From the NCBI GenBank assembly GCA_025450915.1, contig JANWLH010000012.1:1-32636 (forward strand): a stretch of DNA of 32,636 nucleotides, given 5' to 3'. This document shows positions 1-9,393 of this stretch, in pieces. Numbering within the stretch: the first letter of the stretch is position 1; the number at the start of each line of letters is the position of its first letter. The translations under genes and the position numbers were made by a program. The notes beneath the pieces are model-generated. The model was not told the DNA's origin and searched no databases. It worked only from the letters and a program-made list of their open reading frames with translations. Source of the DNA: Candidatus Limnocylindrales bacterium. GTDB taxonomy: Bacteria; Chloroflexota; Limnocylindria; Limnocylindrales; CSP1-4.

Positions 1-63
1 GACCCGCGGGCCGCCCAACGCCGCCGCCGCGCGCTCGTCGCGGCCGGCCAGGAGGATCGTTGA
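1..63 (+). CDS. C-terminal tail of an upstream ORF (partial, ...DPRAAQRRRRALVAAGQEDR*), product unknown
   Basis: Open frame from position 1 to TGA at 61-63, overlapping the next gene's ATG (TGATG), which suggests translational coupling. Only 20 codons are visible. Confidence 0.4.
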   Translation, partial: DPRAAQRRRRALVAAGQEDR

Positions 64-1601
64 TGGACGACAGCCCGCGCCACCGAAGCGGCGGACGCGC
101 CGGCCGCCAGGCGCTTCGAGCGCACAGTCACATCGAGCGCCAGCCGTTCCTGACTCGCAAGCTGGCACCGTTCGAGGTCCTCGGCGACGAGGGGCTGTCG
201 ATCATCGAATACAACGCCGACACGATCCTCCAGGAGGTCGGCCTCGAGTTCCGCGGCGATCCCGATGCGCTCCGCCTGTTTGCCGATGCCGGCGCCGATG
301 TCCAGGGCGAACGGGTGCGCTTCCCGCGCGGGATGTGCCGCCAGATCGTCCAGGCAACCGCGCCGCGCGAGTTCACCCAGTACGCGCGCAACCCGGCCAA
401 CAGCGTCGTCCTCGGCGGGCTGAACACGGTCTTCGCCCCGAACTACGGCTCGCCGTTCGTGCGCGACCTGGACAACGGCCGGCGCTACGGCACGATCGAG
501 GACTTCCGGAACTTCGTGAAGCTGGCCTACTCGAGCCCCCACATGCACCACTCCGGCGGGACGATCTGCGAGCCGGTCGACGTGCCCGTCAACAAGCGCC
601 ACCTGGACATGGTCTACAGCCATATCCGCTACTCGGACAAGCCGTTCATGGGCTCGGTCACGGCACCCGAGCGGGCGCGCGACACCGTCGAGATGGCCAA
701 GCTCGTCTTCGGGGCCGAGTTCGTCGACAGCCACGCGGTGATCCTGAGCCTGATCAACGCGAACTCGCCGCTCGTCTGGGACGGGACGATGCTCGGGGCC
801 GCCCGGGCGTATGCCGAGAACAACCAGGCCACGTTGATGACGCCGTTCATCCTCGCCGGGGCGATGGCCCCGGTGACCGCCGCCGCGGTCTGCGCCCAGA
901 CGCTGGCCGAGTCACTGGGTGGGATGACGTTCTGCCAGCTCGTCCGGCCCGGGGCCCCGGTGGTCCTCGGCTCGTTCGCGAGCTCGATGTCGATGCAGTC
1001 CGGTGCGCCGACGTTCGGGACGCCCGAGCCGGCCCTCGTCCTCTACGTGATGGCCAGCCTCGCCCGCCGGCTGGGCGTCCCGTTCCGCTCGGGCGGCAGC
1101 CTGTGCGCCTCGAAGATCGCCGACGCCCAGGCAGCCTACGAATCGGCGGCCACGCTCCAGCCGACGGTCCTTGCCGGGGTCAACTTCGTGCTCCACGCGG
1201 CCGGCTGGCTCGAAGGCGGCCTGGCGATCGGCTACGAGAAGTTCATCCTCGACGCCGACCAGTGCGGAATGATGCAGGTCTTCGCCCAGGGGATCGACCT
1301 CTCGGAGAACGGCCAGGCCGTGGACGCGATCCTGGCCAACGAGCCCGGCGTTCACTTCCTCGGCAGCGCCCACACCCTGGCCAATTTCGAGACGGCCTTC
1401 TACCGCTCGGAGATCGCCGACAACAACAGCTTCGAGAAGTGGCTGGAGGACGGCTCGCTCGATGCCGCCCAGCGGGCGAATGCCGTCTGGAAGCGGATGC
1501 TCGCCGAGTACGAGGCACCGCCGATCGACCCGGCCGTCGACGAGGCGCTCCTCGACTTCATCGCCCGCAAGAAGGCGTCGATGCCCGACGCGTTCGTGTA
1601 G
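63..1601 (+). CDS. Trimethylamine methyltransferase (MttB) family protein, non-pyrrolysine type
   Basis: 512-aa ORF with no internal stop and MttB-like sequence (TILQEVGLEF, GGLNTVFAPNYGSPFVRDLDNGRRYGTIEDFRNFVKLAY, HHSGGTICEPVDVP). ATG at 63 is preceded by GGAGG at 51-55. Confidence 0.85.
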   Translation: MDDSPRHRSGGRAGRQALRAHSHIERQPFLTRKLAPFEVLGDEGLSIIEYNADTILQEVGLEFRGDPDALRLFADAGADVQGERVRFPRGMCRQIVQATAPREFTQYARNPANSVVLGGLNTVFAPNYGSPFVRDLDNGRRYGTIEDFRNFVKLAYSSPHMHHSGGTICEPVDVPVNKRHLDMVYSHIRYSDKPFMGSVTAPERARDTVEMAKLVFGAEFVDSHAVILSLINANSPLVWDGTMLGAARAYAENNQATLMTPFILAGAMAPVTAAAVCAQTLAESLGGMTFCQLVRPGAPVVLGSFASSMSMQSGAPTFGTPEPALVLYVMASLARRLGVPFRSGGSLCASKIADAQAAYESAATLQPTVLAGVNFVLHAAGWLEGGLAIGYEKFILDADQCGMMQVFAQGIDLSENGQAVDAILANEPGVHFLGSAHTLANFETAFYRSEIADNNSFEKWLEDGSLDAAQRANAVWKRMLAEYEAPPIDPAVDEALLDFIARKKASMPDAFV

Positions 1602-1614
1602 CCCGGGCGCGCTG

Positions 1615-2496
1615 ATGTTTGGTCGCGCAGCCGCGCTCAACGCAGCCGCCCGGGCGGCCATCACCAGGCTGCTCGAGGCGCCGCTCTTCGAGCTGATTCC
1701 GCTCAAGAGCGTCGATTCCCAGCTGGCGTTCCTGCCCCCCGGCGCAACGCTGACCGTGACCGCATCGCCGGCCAAGGGGATCGAGGCGACCGTCGAGCTG
1801 AGCGCCCGGCTGGCCGGCCTGGGCTTTTCGGCGGTTCCCCACCTGTCGGCCCGGATGATCCGGGATCGCGCCCACCTTCGCGGACTCGTCGGCACCCTCG
1901 GGGCGGCCGGCGTCCGGCAGGTCTTCGTCGTCGGCGGCGATGCCGGCGAGCCGGGCGAATTCCCCGACGGCCTGAGCCTCCTCCGGGCGCTCGCCGAGCT
2001 TGGCCATCCGTTCACGGAGGTCGGGATTCCCGGCTATCCGGAGGGCCATCCGACGATCCCCGACGAACGCCTGCTGGCGGCCCTGGCCGAGAAGCAACCG
2101 TTCGCGACCTCGATCACGACCCAGCTGTGCTTCGACGCGGATCGGACCCGACGCTGGCTCCTGGCCAGGCGGGCCGCCGGGATCACCCTGCCGGTCACCC
2201 TCGGGGTCCCGGGCGTGGCCGAGCTCCACAAGCTGGTCGAGATCAGCGCCCGGATCGGCGTTCGGGACTCGCGCCGGTTCCTCTCCAAGAACACGGCCCT
2301 CGTCGGGCGGTTCCTGCGCCCCGGCGGCTACCGCCCGGACGGCCTGCTGGCCGGGCTCGTGCCTCTCCTGCTCGACCCGCAGGCCGATGTCCGCGGCGTC
2401 CACCTGTACACGTTCAACCAGGTCGAGACCACCGAGGAGTGGCGCCAGGCGTACCTCGCCGGCCTTGCCGCGCCCGGGGTCGCCGCAGCGTCCTGA
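1615..2496 (+). CDS. Methylenetetrahydrofolate reductase-like protein (MetF family, small divergent form)
   Basis: The listed ORF begins at 1462, but the in-frame ATG at 1615 just after the MttB stop is the likely start. MetF-like TIM-barrel features: LTVTASPAKGIEATVELSARLAGLGFSAVPHLSARMIRD, VFVVGGDAGEPGEF, GVPGVAELHKL, GVHLYTFNQVETTEEW. Confidence 0.75.
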   Translation: MFGRAAALNAAARAAITRLLEAPLFELIPLKSVDSQLAFLPPGATLTVTASPAKGIEATVELSARLAGLGFSAVPHLSARMIRDRAHLRGLVGTLGAAGVRQVFVVGGDAGEPGEFPDGLSLLRALAELGHPFTEVGIPGYPEGHPTIPDERLLAALAEKQPFATSITTQLCFDADRTRRWLLARRAAGITLPVTLGVPGVAELHKLVEISARIGVRDSRRFLSKNTALVGRFLRPGGYRPDGLLAGLVPLLLDPQADVRGVHLYTFNQVETTEEWRQAYLAGLAAPGVAAAS

Positions 2497-2541
2497 CGCG
2501 ATCGACCGGTCAGGGCATGGTCGAAAGGCGGCCTGAGCGGG

Positions 2542-3264
2542 TCATCCCTTATGATCGAGGGGCAGCCTTGCGCCGTTCATCGCCGCGGCCTCGTCCGAGC
2601 ACAGGAAGAGGAACGCAGCGGCGATCTCCTCGGGCGTTGTCCACGTTGCGTTCTTCAGTGTCGGAGCGGATTCCCGCTCGTGCTTCTCGTCGATCGTGCC
2701 GACCGTCACGAGGTTGGCGGTCACGCCCGTGCCGGCGACTTCGCGGGCAACCGTGCGCAGGAGGGTGTCTTCGGCGGTCTTCGCCACGGCGTAGGCGGCG
2801 GACTTCGGCACGGCCTCGAGGGCGGGGCGCGATCCGACAGCGGCGATGCGGCCCCAGCCCGCGGCGATCATCGCGGGTACCGTGGCCTGGATGATGTTGA
2901 GCGTCGTCCAGAGGTGCTGGTCGAGCATCGTCCGGAGCTCCGCGGGATCCAGGTCGACCACGGCGGTGCCGCCGGTCCAGCCGCCGACCAGATGGAGGAC
3001 GACGTCCACCCGGCCGAGGCGGTCGGCCACCGACTTCACCGCCGCGCGTGCCTCACCGTCGTCGCGCAGGTCGGCCGTGCCCGGCGCCCAGCGATCGGCA
3101 TCGAGACCCAGGTCACGGGCCACCTCGGTCAGGCGGTCAAGATGGGTCCCGACCAGCCCGAGCCGGGCACCCGCGGCCGCGAACCGGGCGACGACCACCC
3201 GGCCGAGGACACCGGTCGCGCCGGTGACCAGGACGACCCGTTCGTGGAGCATTGCCTTGTCCAT
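2542..3264 (-). CDS. SDR family NAD(P)-dependent oxidoreductase
   Basis: N-terminal VLVTGATGVLGRVV (GxxxGxG-type), YAVAK catalytic motif, 240 aa. Confidence 0.88.
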   Translation of the reverse strand: MDKAMLHERVVLVTGATGVLGRVVVARFAAAGARLGLVGTHLDRLTEVARDLGLDADRWAPGTADLRDDGEARAAVKSVADRLGRVDVVLHLVGGWTGGTAVVDLDPAELRTMLDQHLWTTLNIIQATVPAMIAAGWGRIAAVGSRPALEAVPKSAAYAVAKTAEDTLLRTVAREVAGTGVTANLVTVGTIDEKHERESAPTLKNATWTTPEEIAAAFLFLCSDEAAAMNGARLPLDHKG

Positions 3265-3502
3265 CTCTCAGACGGTAGCCCAATCCCGCAATGGCCGCCC
3301 GTGCGGGCCCGAAGTGGGAGCCGCGTCACCCGACCGGTCTCGTCCTCGACGAACCATCCCTCGACCCCCGATCCGATGGTGATCGCGGCCGGCGCACGAC
3401 CGGCCCGATTCGCGAGCGCGGAGACCGGCGGCGGAAGCGGCGGATGCTCCGAGGCCGTGCACGATGGAGTGGGCACAACGACAGGGGCTCCGCCCAGCCT
3501 TG

Positions 3503-4375
3503 TTACGGGTGATCGATGCGACAGGTGTTCGCGAGATCACCGATGCCTTCGATGGAGATGCGGATCACGTCGCCGTCGGCCAGGAATGTCGGCGGATCGC
3601 GATAGACACCGACGCCCGACGGGGTACCAGTCGCAATCACGTCTCCAGGCTCAAGCGTAAATGCCTGCGAACAGTGGGCGATGATGCGGCTGACGCTGAA
3701 TAGCATTTCGGAGGTTCGGGCTGCCTGACGCTTCTCCCCATTGACGGTGGCGGCAATCGCCAAGTCATTCGGATCGCGCAATTCGTCGAGCGTGACGAGC
3801 TGAGGGCCCATCGGGCAGAACGTGTCCAGCGACTTGCCGCGCACCCACTGTCCGTCTCCGAACTGAAGATCGCGCGCCGAAACGTCGTTGAGGCACGTGT
3901 ACCCGAGTACGTGGCTCAGTGCGTCGGCCTCGGAGATGCGCCGGGCGCGCCGACCGATGACGACGGCGAGCTCGGCCTCGTAGTCGACCTCAGCGGTCAA
4001 TACGGGGTCCCAGCGGATCGCCTCGTTGGGTCCAATCACCGAGGACGGCCATTTTGCGAAGATGAGGGGCGCAGGAGGAGCTACAGCGCCCCCCTCCGTC
4101 GCGTGGTCAGCGTAGTTGCGGCCGATCGCGATGATCTTGCCAGGGCGGGGCACAGGCGCAGCCAGTTGGAACTGCTCGAGCGGCTCGCCGGCCGCCCGGA
4201 TGCGCGCTGGGTCGGCGGCTGCCCGGAGCGCCTCGAGTGGATCGTCCCCACCGGCCAGGAGTGCCGTCAGCGTGGCCGGACCATCCGGCACCAGCCTCGC
4301 AGCGGCGATCGCGTAGCCATCGGCCACGACGCCGAGGGTCACCCCTCCGGCGGCGTGGAAGGATATCAGGCGCAT
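3503..4375 (-). CDS. Fumarylacetoacetate hydrolase (FAH/FAA) family protein
   Basis: KIIAIGRNYADHATEGG, TAEVDYEAELAVVIGRRARRISEADALSHVLGYTCLNDVSARDLQ, ATGTPSGVG: characteristic FAH-fold core motifs. Confidence 0.9.
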   Translation of the reverse strand: MRLISFHAAGGVTLGVVADGYAIAAARLVPDGPATLTALLAGGDDPLEALRAAADPARIRAAGEPLEQFQLAAPVPRPGKIIAIGRNYADHATEGGAVAPPAPLIFAKWPSSVIGPNEAIRWDPVLTAEVDYEAELAVVIGRRARRISEADALSHVLGYTCLNDVSARDLQFGDGQWVRGKSLDTFCPMGPQLVTLDELRDPNDLAIAATVNGEKRQAARTSEMLFSVSRIIAHCSQAFTLEPGDVIATGTPSGVGVYRDPPTFLADGDVIRISIEGIGDLANTCRIDHP

Positions 4376-4455
4376 GGCTTGCCTTCCTTTGCCTCGACGG
4401 TGCTCAATACCGACCCGCCGAGGTCAGCCTTGTTCAGCGACGGCGTGAGCCGGGC

Positions 4456-5838
4456 TCAAGTCGATCCGACTGGGGTTGCCTGATGGCCTGCTCCCGGCGA
4501 CCCGGTCACGAGGCCGTCTTCGAAGACGAAGCTCCCACGCAGAATCGTGGAAACGGGGATGCCCACGACCTCCCGCCCCGCGTAGGGCGTCCAGCCGCAC
4601 TTGCTGAGCACCTCCGCATCCGAGATGGTGTGCCGGCGAGCCAGGTCGACCAGGACGATATCTGCGTCGGCGCCAACCTGGATCGCGCCCTTGCGGGGAT
4701 AGAGATCAACCGCCTTTGCCGGAGCGGTCGCCGTGATGTATGCGGCACGCTCCAGGCTGATCTTTCCTGCGTTCACATCGGTCAGGAGCAGGGACAGATA
4801 GAACTGGAGTGACGGCGTTCCCGTATGGGCCTTCCAGCCGTCGGTCCAGCCGATCTCCTTCTCTTCGCGCAGGTGTGGCGCATGGTCTGTTGCGATCATG
4901 TCCACCGTGCCGTCGATCAGGCCAGCGTAGACGGCGGCCGACCCCGCGGGGGGGACGTAGTAGGAAAGGGCATACGAGCCGAGCCGCTCGATGTTCGCCC
5001 AGTCATTGCCGAGCCACAGCGCCCACGGGTTCGCTTCGGCGGTCACCGTTCGTCCCGCCCGCTTCGCCGCCGCGATCATCTTGACGGTCCTCGTGGTCAT
5101 CGTGTGCAGCAGGTGCAGCCGCACGTCCGTCGCTTCCTGCAAGCGGAGCAAGGTCGCCACCGCCACGTCCCAAACGAGCCCGTCACCGTAGGAATAGGCC
5201 TTCGCATAGGCGAGTGCATCCCGCTCGCCGCGCTGCCAGAACTCCTGTTCAATAACGTCCATCAGCGACTGGTCATGGGGGTGGACCATGAGAGGCCGGC
5301 CGGTTTTGGCAACTTCCCTGAATGTGCTGAACAGTCGACCGTGGTCATGCACACCGAGACCGGGCATGTGCGGGTAGTCCCGCCCGGTGTCCTCGACCAT
5401 GAAGATCTTGAAGGCGAGGACTCCGCGCTGCGCGATGGCCTCGATCTCCTCCAGCTTTGTGGCGGCGGGATTGAGGTTGTAGTCGACGATGGACTTCGCG
5501 CGGTAGATGTCGAGGATCTCGTCCACCACGGCCGCGGTGTTCGGAATGGGACTGACGTTCGGCATGCCGACGGAAACGGTCACGCCGCCTGCGGCGCACT
5601 GCAGCCCGGACGACGTGATGTCTTCCTTGTGCGTGAACCCGGGCTCGCGATGGTGGGAGTGGAGGTCGATAAGTCCGGGGAGCGCGGCGAGGCCGGAGCA
5701 CTCGATGACACGATCGCCACGAGGGGCGCTCCCTGGTCCGTAGACTCCGACGATCACCTCTCCATCGATGTAGATATCGGCTGGTCGGCCACCATCCTCG
5801 AACACGGTGAAGGCATTACGTAGGGTGAGCGTCGACAC
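4456..5838 (-). CDS. Cyclic amidohydrolase A (dihydroorotase/hydantoinase/allantoinase-like)
   Basis: LPGLIDLHSHHREPGFTHKEDI (HxH), AFKIFM (candidate carboxylated Lys), HLLHTMT, ATDHAPH, GADADIVLVD. Paralogous to the ORFs at 10165 and 11605. Confidence 0.85.
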   Translation of the reverse strand: MSTLTLRNAFTVFEDGGRPADIYIDGEVIVGVYGPGSAPRGDRVIECSGLAALPGLIDLHSHHREPGFTHKEDITSSGLQCAAGGVTVSVGMPNVSPIPNTAAVVDEILDIYRAKSIVDYNLNPAATKLEEIEAIAQRGVLAFKIFMVEDTGRDYPHMPGLGVHDHGRLFSTFREVAKTGRPLMVHPHDQSLMDVIEQEFWQRGERDALAYAKAYSYGDGLVWDVAVATLLRLQEATDVRLHLLHTMTTRTVKMIAAAKRAGRTVTAEANPWALWLGNDWANIERLGSYALSYYVPPAGSAAVYAGLIDGTVDMIATDHAPHLREEKEIGWTDGWKAHTGTPSLQFYLSLLLTDVNAGKISLERAAYITATAPAKAVDLYPRKGAIQVGADADIVLVDLARRHTISDAEVLSKCGWTPYAGREVVGIPVSTILRGSFVFEDGLVTGSPGAGHQATPVGST

Positions 5839-5931
5839 GGGATTCTCCTGTCAAAGGATGCCTTGGGCCTGGCCACGAGGCGGATGAGCGCCGGCCCAGG
5901 ACACTCGAGCACGAATGACGTCCTGCGGGGG

Positions 5932-6936
5932 CTAACCCCACTTCTCTCTGAGACGGGGCAGGATCACCTCACCGTAGCGTGCGATGGCCGCCTCCTGATC
6001 GTTGCCCGGGAAGTGGAACACGAGGTGATTGAACCCATACGCAAGGTATGGGGCGATCTGCTCGATGTGCTCGTCGGGGTCGGACGAAACGAGCCAGCGC
6101 CGGTGCGCATACGGCTCGGCATCCTTGGCCAAGGCCTCCATCTCTCGCGGGTCATGGACACCAACCTTCTTCTCGCCGGGTAGCGCCAGCGCTGCCCACA
6201 CCTTGGTGTCTTCCATCGCATGCCCGAGGTCTCGATCGAAGCTGACCTTCATCTCGATCATTCGGTCCATCGCGGCGGTATCCCGGCCCGCCTTCTGAGC
6301 GCCTTCTGCGAACGAAGGCAAGAGGGTGTCCGTGTAAAGTTCTGCGCCCTTTCCCGATGTGCAGATGAGCCCATCCCCGAGCCGTCCGGCCAGGCGCGCG
6401 GCCGCCGGCCCCGACGCCGCGACGTAGATCGGGACCGGCTGGTCGGGCAGGTCGTAGATGGTCGCGTCATGGGTGTGGAAGTACTCGCCATCGAACGTGA
6501 CGAACTCCTCGCTCCACAGTTGGCGGATCAGGCCGATGGCCTCGCGGAGACGCGCGAACCGTTCAGCCTGCTCGGGCCAGTCGACCCCGACCGGCACCTC
6601 GTTCATCGACTCGCCCGTGCCCACCCCCAGGATGACCCGGCCAGGGGCCAGGCAGCCCAGGGTTGCGAACGCCTGGGCGACGATCGCCGGGTTATAGCGG
6701 AAGGACGGGGTCAAGACACTCGTGCCCAGTACGACGCGGCTCGTCGCCTGGGCGGCCGCGCCCAGCCAAACCAGCGCGTTAGGGGCATGGCCATCGGTGT
6801 GCCGCCACGGCTGGAAGTGGTCACTGGTCCAGACGGAATCGAAGCCGGATGCCTCGGCGGCGATCGCCAGGTCGAGCAGGCGCCGCGGAGGAAACTGCTC
6901 AGCAGACGCCTTATAACCGAGTCGCAGGATGGGCAC
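5932..6936 (-). CDS. LLM class F420-dependent oxidoreductase (F420-dependent glucose-6-phosphate dehydrogenase-like)
   Basis: ASGFDSVWTSDHFQPWRHTDGHAPNALVWLGAAAQAT, GVGTGESMNEVPVG, YVAASGPAAARLAGRLGDGLICT. A GTG at 6936 with a GGAGGAG Shine-Dalgarno is a better start than the listed ATG at 6954. Confidence 0.85.
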   Translation of the reverse strand: MPILRLGYKASAEQFPPRRLLDLAIAAEASGFDSVWTSDHFQPWRHTDGHAPNALVWLGAAAQATSRVVLGTSVLTPSFRYNPAIVAQAFATLGCLAPGRVILGVGTGESMNEVPVGVDWPEQAERFARLREAIGLIRQLWSEEFVTFDGEYFHTHDATIYDLPDQPVPIYVAASGPAAARLAGRLGDGLICTSGKGAELYTDTLLPSFAEGAQKAGRDTAAMDRMIEMKVSFDRDLGHAMEDTKVWAALALPGEKKVGVHDPREMEALAKDAEPYAHRRWLVSSDPDEHIEQIAPYLAYGFNHLVFHFPGNDQEAAIARYGEVILPRLREKWG

Positions 6937-7042
6937 CGGACTCCTCCATTTCACGCATCGGCGCCTACGCTCACGATCGGATCTCGACGAATCAGTCGGC
7001 CGAAGCCAAGACTTGAGCAGGCCTCGCGCGCCTCGGCCGTCC

Positions 7043-8050
7043 TCAAGCCATTCGGCGCGGGACCGAGGGCGCCGTCGCTCCGACCCTCGGCAGGACCTCG
7101 CTCACGAGCGTTTCGATCTGCTCCAACCAGTCGACGAACCGGAACCGGAAGTCGAAGATGAGGAGGTCAGCGCCGATCTCCAGGTAACGATCCACCCCAC
7201 GGGCGACCTCGGCTGGCGTTCCGAAGAGCACGGAGCCATCCAGGTCCGCCATCGTCTGGAACTCCCCCGATTCGGGTTTGAGCCAGAAGCGTTGGTTGTT
7301 CGCATTCTTGATCAGGCCGGCCTGATTCAAGTTCGCCAGGGCGGCCTCCGAGGTCGAGCCGATGCTCGTGATGGGGACAGCGCCGACCTTGATCATCGCT
7401 CGACCCTGCTCCTCGCAGCGTTCGCGGATCTGGTGGACGCGTTTCTCGTACGTAGGGAAGGTGATCCGACCGGGCAGCCAGCCGTCGCAGAAGTCGACTG
7501 CCAGCCGCGTCGACGCTGGCGTGCCACCGCCCCACCAGATGGGCGGCGGCGAGGTAAATCCAGGCTTGAGGTCAACGTCTGCGAAGTCGTAGGTCGGGCT
7601 GTGGTGCTCGATGGTGCCACCGGCCCACAGGCCGCGCATGATCTCGAGTTGCTCGATCATCAGAGCCGGGCGATCAGCATCGCCCATCCCAATCACGTCG
7701 AACTCGTGGTCAAACGTGCCGGACCCGATACCGAGATCCAAGCGCCGGCGGGTAATCCAGCCCAGGGATGCCACGCTATAGGCGAGGTTGATCGGGTGTC
7801 GGAACGGGATGACGGTGGCCGTGCCGAGTCCGATGCTCGTGGTCACCCCGGCCAGGAATGCCAGGGTCACAAAGGGCTCGATGAACGTTCGGTCGGTGCC
7901 CTCCATCCCGTGCGGATGGAAGACCAGATGGTCCCGGACCCACAGAGAATCCAGCCCGAGCCGTTCCGCGAGCTGCGCACCCTCGATCAGCAGGTCCTGA
8001 CTCGCCTCGGTCCCAAAGTGTGGGAGAAGGAGGCCAAAGCGCGTCGCCAT
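7043..8050 (-). CDS. LLM class flavin-dependent oxidoreductase
   Basis: MATRFGLLLPHFG..., LGLDSLWVRDHL, RRLDLGIGSG, PPPIWWGGGTPASTRLAVDFCDGWLPG. ATG at 8050 preceded by GAGGAG; the listed 8200 start runs through the AT-richer promoter region. Confidence 0.87.
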   Translation of the reverse strand: MATRFGLLLPHFGTEASQDLLIEGAQLAERLGLDSLWVRDHLVFHPHGMEGTDRTFIEPFVTLAFLAGVTTSIGLGTATVIPFRHPINLAYSVASLGWITRRRLDLGIGSGTFDHEFDVIGMGDADRPALMIEQLEIMRGLWAGGTIEHHSPTYDFADVDLKPGFTSPPPIWWGGGTPASTRLAVDFCDGWLPGRITFPTYEKRVHQIRERCEEQGRAMIKVGAVPITSIGSTSEAALANLNQAGLIKNANNQRFWLKPESGEFQTMADLDGSVLFGTPAEVARGVDRYLEIGADLLIFDFRFRFVDWLEQIETLVSEVLPRVGATAPSVPRRMA

Positions 8051-8129
8051 AATCGTTCGCTCCTCGGTAACGCTCTTCCCTGGGCTTGGGACCCCGACGC
8101 CCGGACTCATGCCGTGGAACCAGGCTGGT

Positions 8130-8185
8130 CTCAATACTGCCGAGATTGTATCATCAAATAGGTAATCTGGTACACAGAATGTAGA
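8130..8185. promoter_or_regulatory. AT-rich promoter/operator candidate upstream of the LLM gene at 8050, between it and the GntR gene
   Basis: Locally AT-rich stretch TTGTATCATCAAATAGGTAATCTGGTACACA with TTGTATCA and TGGTACA elements that are approximate inverted repeats. Shares a 10-mer with the promoter region at 16889-16898. Confidence 0.4.
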
Positions 8186-8343
8186 CGATTCGTGCCGCAC
8201 GCTCGCGTTTCAGAAGAATCCGGGAGGCGTCGAATTGGACGGCCATGGACAGCCCCCGATCGCAACCGGAGGTGGTCGAGGTCTTGCCTTCGTTCGTCAG
8301 CGCTGGGCTGGACCTCTGGCGTTCGGGGCCCTGCCGCGCTCGA

Positions 8344-9177
8344 CTAGTTCTCCGAGGCCCGTGCCACCGGCCGCCGCCGCCTACGTTGGTGCGCGATGCG
8401 ATTGCCGGCGGGGAGGCCTGCCGCGATTCGTGCCGCAGGCGGCTCCGACGCGTCGTTCCGCTGGCGCAGCTCAGCCTCGCGAATGAACCGGCGCAGGAGG
8501 GAAGCGACCTTGCGATAGTGGGTCGTGAGCAGCTTCTCCGCTGTGTGAACGTCCCCTTGCATCACGGCCTCGAAGAAGGCCCGATGGTGGGCCTCCGACG
8601 CTGGTACCGCATACCATCTCAACGACCGAGCGAGCTCGCGTCGCATGGTCACGATGAGGCCGAGAAGCCGAGGCCTTGCAGGAACCGAGTACAGACGAAA
8701 GTAGAACTCCTCTCGTTTGCTCCGTCGCTCCTCGCGGTTCTCCACGGTCTCCATCGCTTCGAAAAGCTCGGTGAGGGCGACCAGGTCGGCGTCCGTCAAG
8801 AGCGGCACCGCGAGTTGCAACGCGTGGGACTCGAGGACGATCCGTAAGTCGTAGATCTCGTCGATCTCGTCGGCTCCGATCGGCTTGACGGAAAACCCGC
8901 GGTTGGGTTCGGATTCGAGCAGCCCTTCGTGCTCGAGCAGCCGCAGCGCCTCCCTGATCGGGATTCGGCTCGTGTTGAACACGAGGGCCAGCTCCTCCTG
9001 GCGGAGCCGCGTTCCAGGCATCAGGATCCCGTCGAGGATCCCTTTCCGCAGGGCGGCGATGACGAGCGCCTGGATCGTGACGTGCATCGGCCGAAGCGTC
9101 TCGATGACCTGCGCAAGGCTCGCCTCAGGTCGGGTCGCGGACTCCTCGTCGCTGGTCAGCTGCGTCGACCGAACCAT
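8344..9177 (-). CDS. GntR family transcriptional regulator, FCD subfamily
   Basis: wHTH: IQALVIAALRKGILDGILMPGTRLRQEELALVFNTSRIPIREALRLLEHEGLLE, then FCD-like YDLRIVLESHALQLAVP. ATG at 9177 (MVRSTQL) has GGGGGAGGT upstream; the listed 9369 start is likely over-extended. Confidence 0.87.
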   Translation of the reverse strand: MVRSTQLTSDEESATRPEASLAQVIETLRPMHVTIQALVIAALRKGILDGILMPGTRLRQEELALVFNTSRIPIREALRLLEHEGLLESEPNRGFSVKPIGADEIDEIYDLRIVLESHALQLAVPLLTDADLVALTELFEAMETVENREERRSKREEFYFRLYSVPARPRLLGLIVTMRRELARSLRWYAVPASEAHHRAFFEAVMQGDVHTAEKLLTTHYRKVASLLRRFIREAELRQRNDASEPPAARIAAGLPAGNRIAHQRRRRRPVARASEN

Positions 9178-9393
9178 CTGGTTGGATACCTCCCCCGGAG
9201 ACCGGTTGGCTGCTCCGCGGGGACGGTCGCCGGCCCCTGTCGGGAAGAAGTCGCGGCCACCCGCCGCCAAACCTGCCGCCGACCGTGTTTCCCCGCGGTC
9301 GGTCGAGCTCCGCGTGCGGAGGCCCGCCTGCCGAGTCCGAAGGATACGCCCGACACTCGTGGCATTCAATGATCGGAAACCCGCTCAGTGGGC

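Noticed and set aside
1599-1601. TAG at the end of the MttB-family ORF as a possible pyrrolysine codon
   Set aside because: Downstream in-frame translation is not MttB-like, and the MetF-like gene starts 13 bp later; the ORF is already full length, so TAG is a normal stop.
912-2015. 367-aa minus-strand ORF spanning MttB and MetF genes
   Set aside because: Antisense to two well-supported plus-strand genes; no domain recognised.
2497-2541. Gap between convergent MetF-like and SDR genes as an intrinsic terminator
   Set aside because: No convincing GC stem followed by a T-run in the 45-bp gap.
3265-3502. Island edge searched for integrase, tRNA or direct repeats matching 17667-17714
   Set aside because: None found by eye; horizontal transfer is inferred only from composition, not from mobile-element evidence.
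4825-5823. 332-aa plus-strand ORF
   Set aside because: Antisense to amidohydrolase A; composition typical of a shadow frame.
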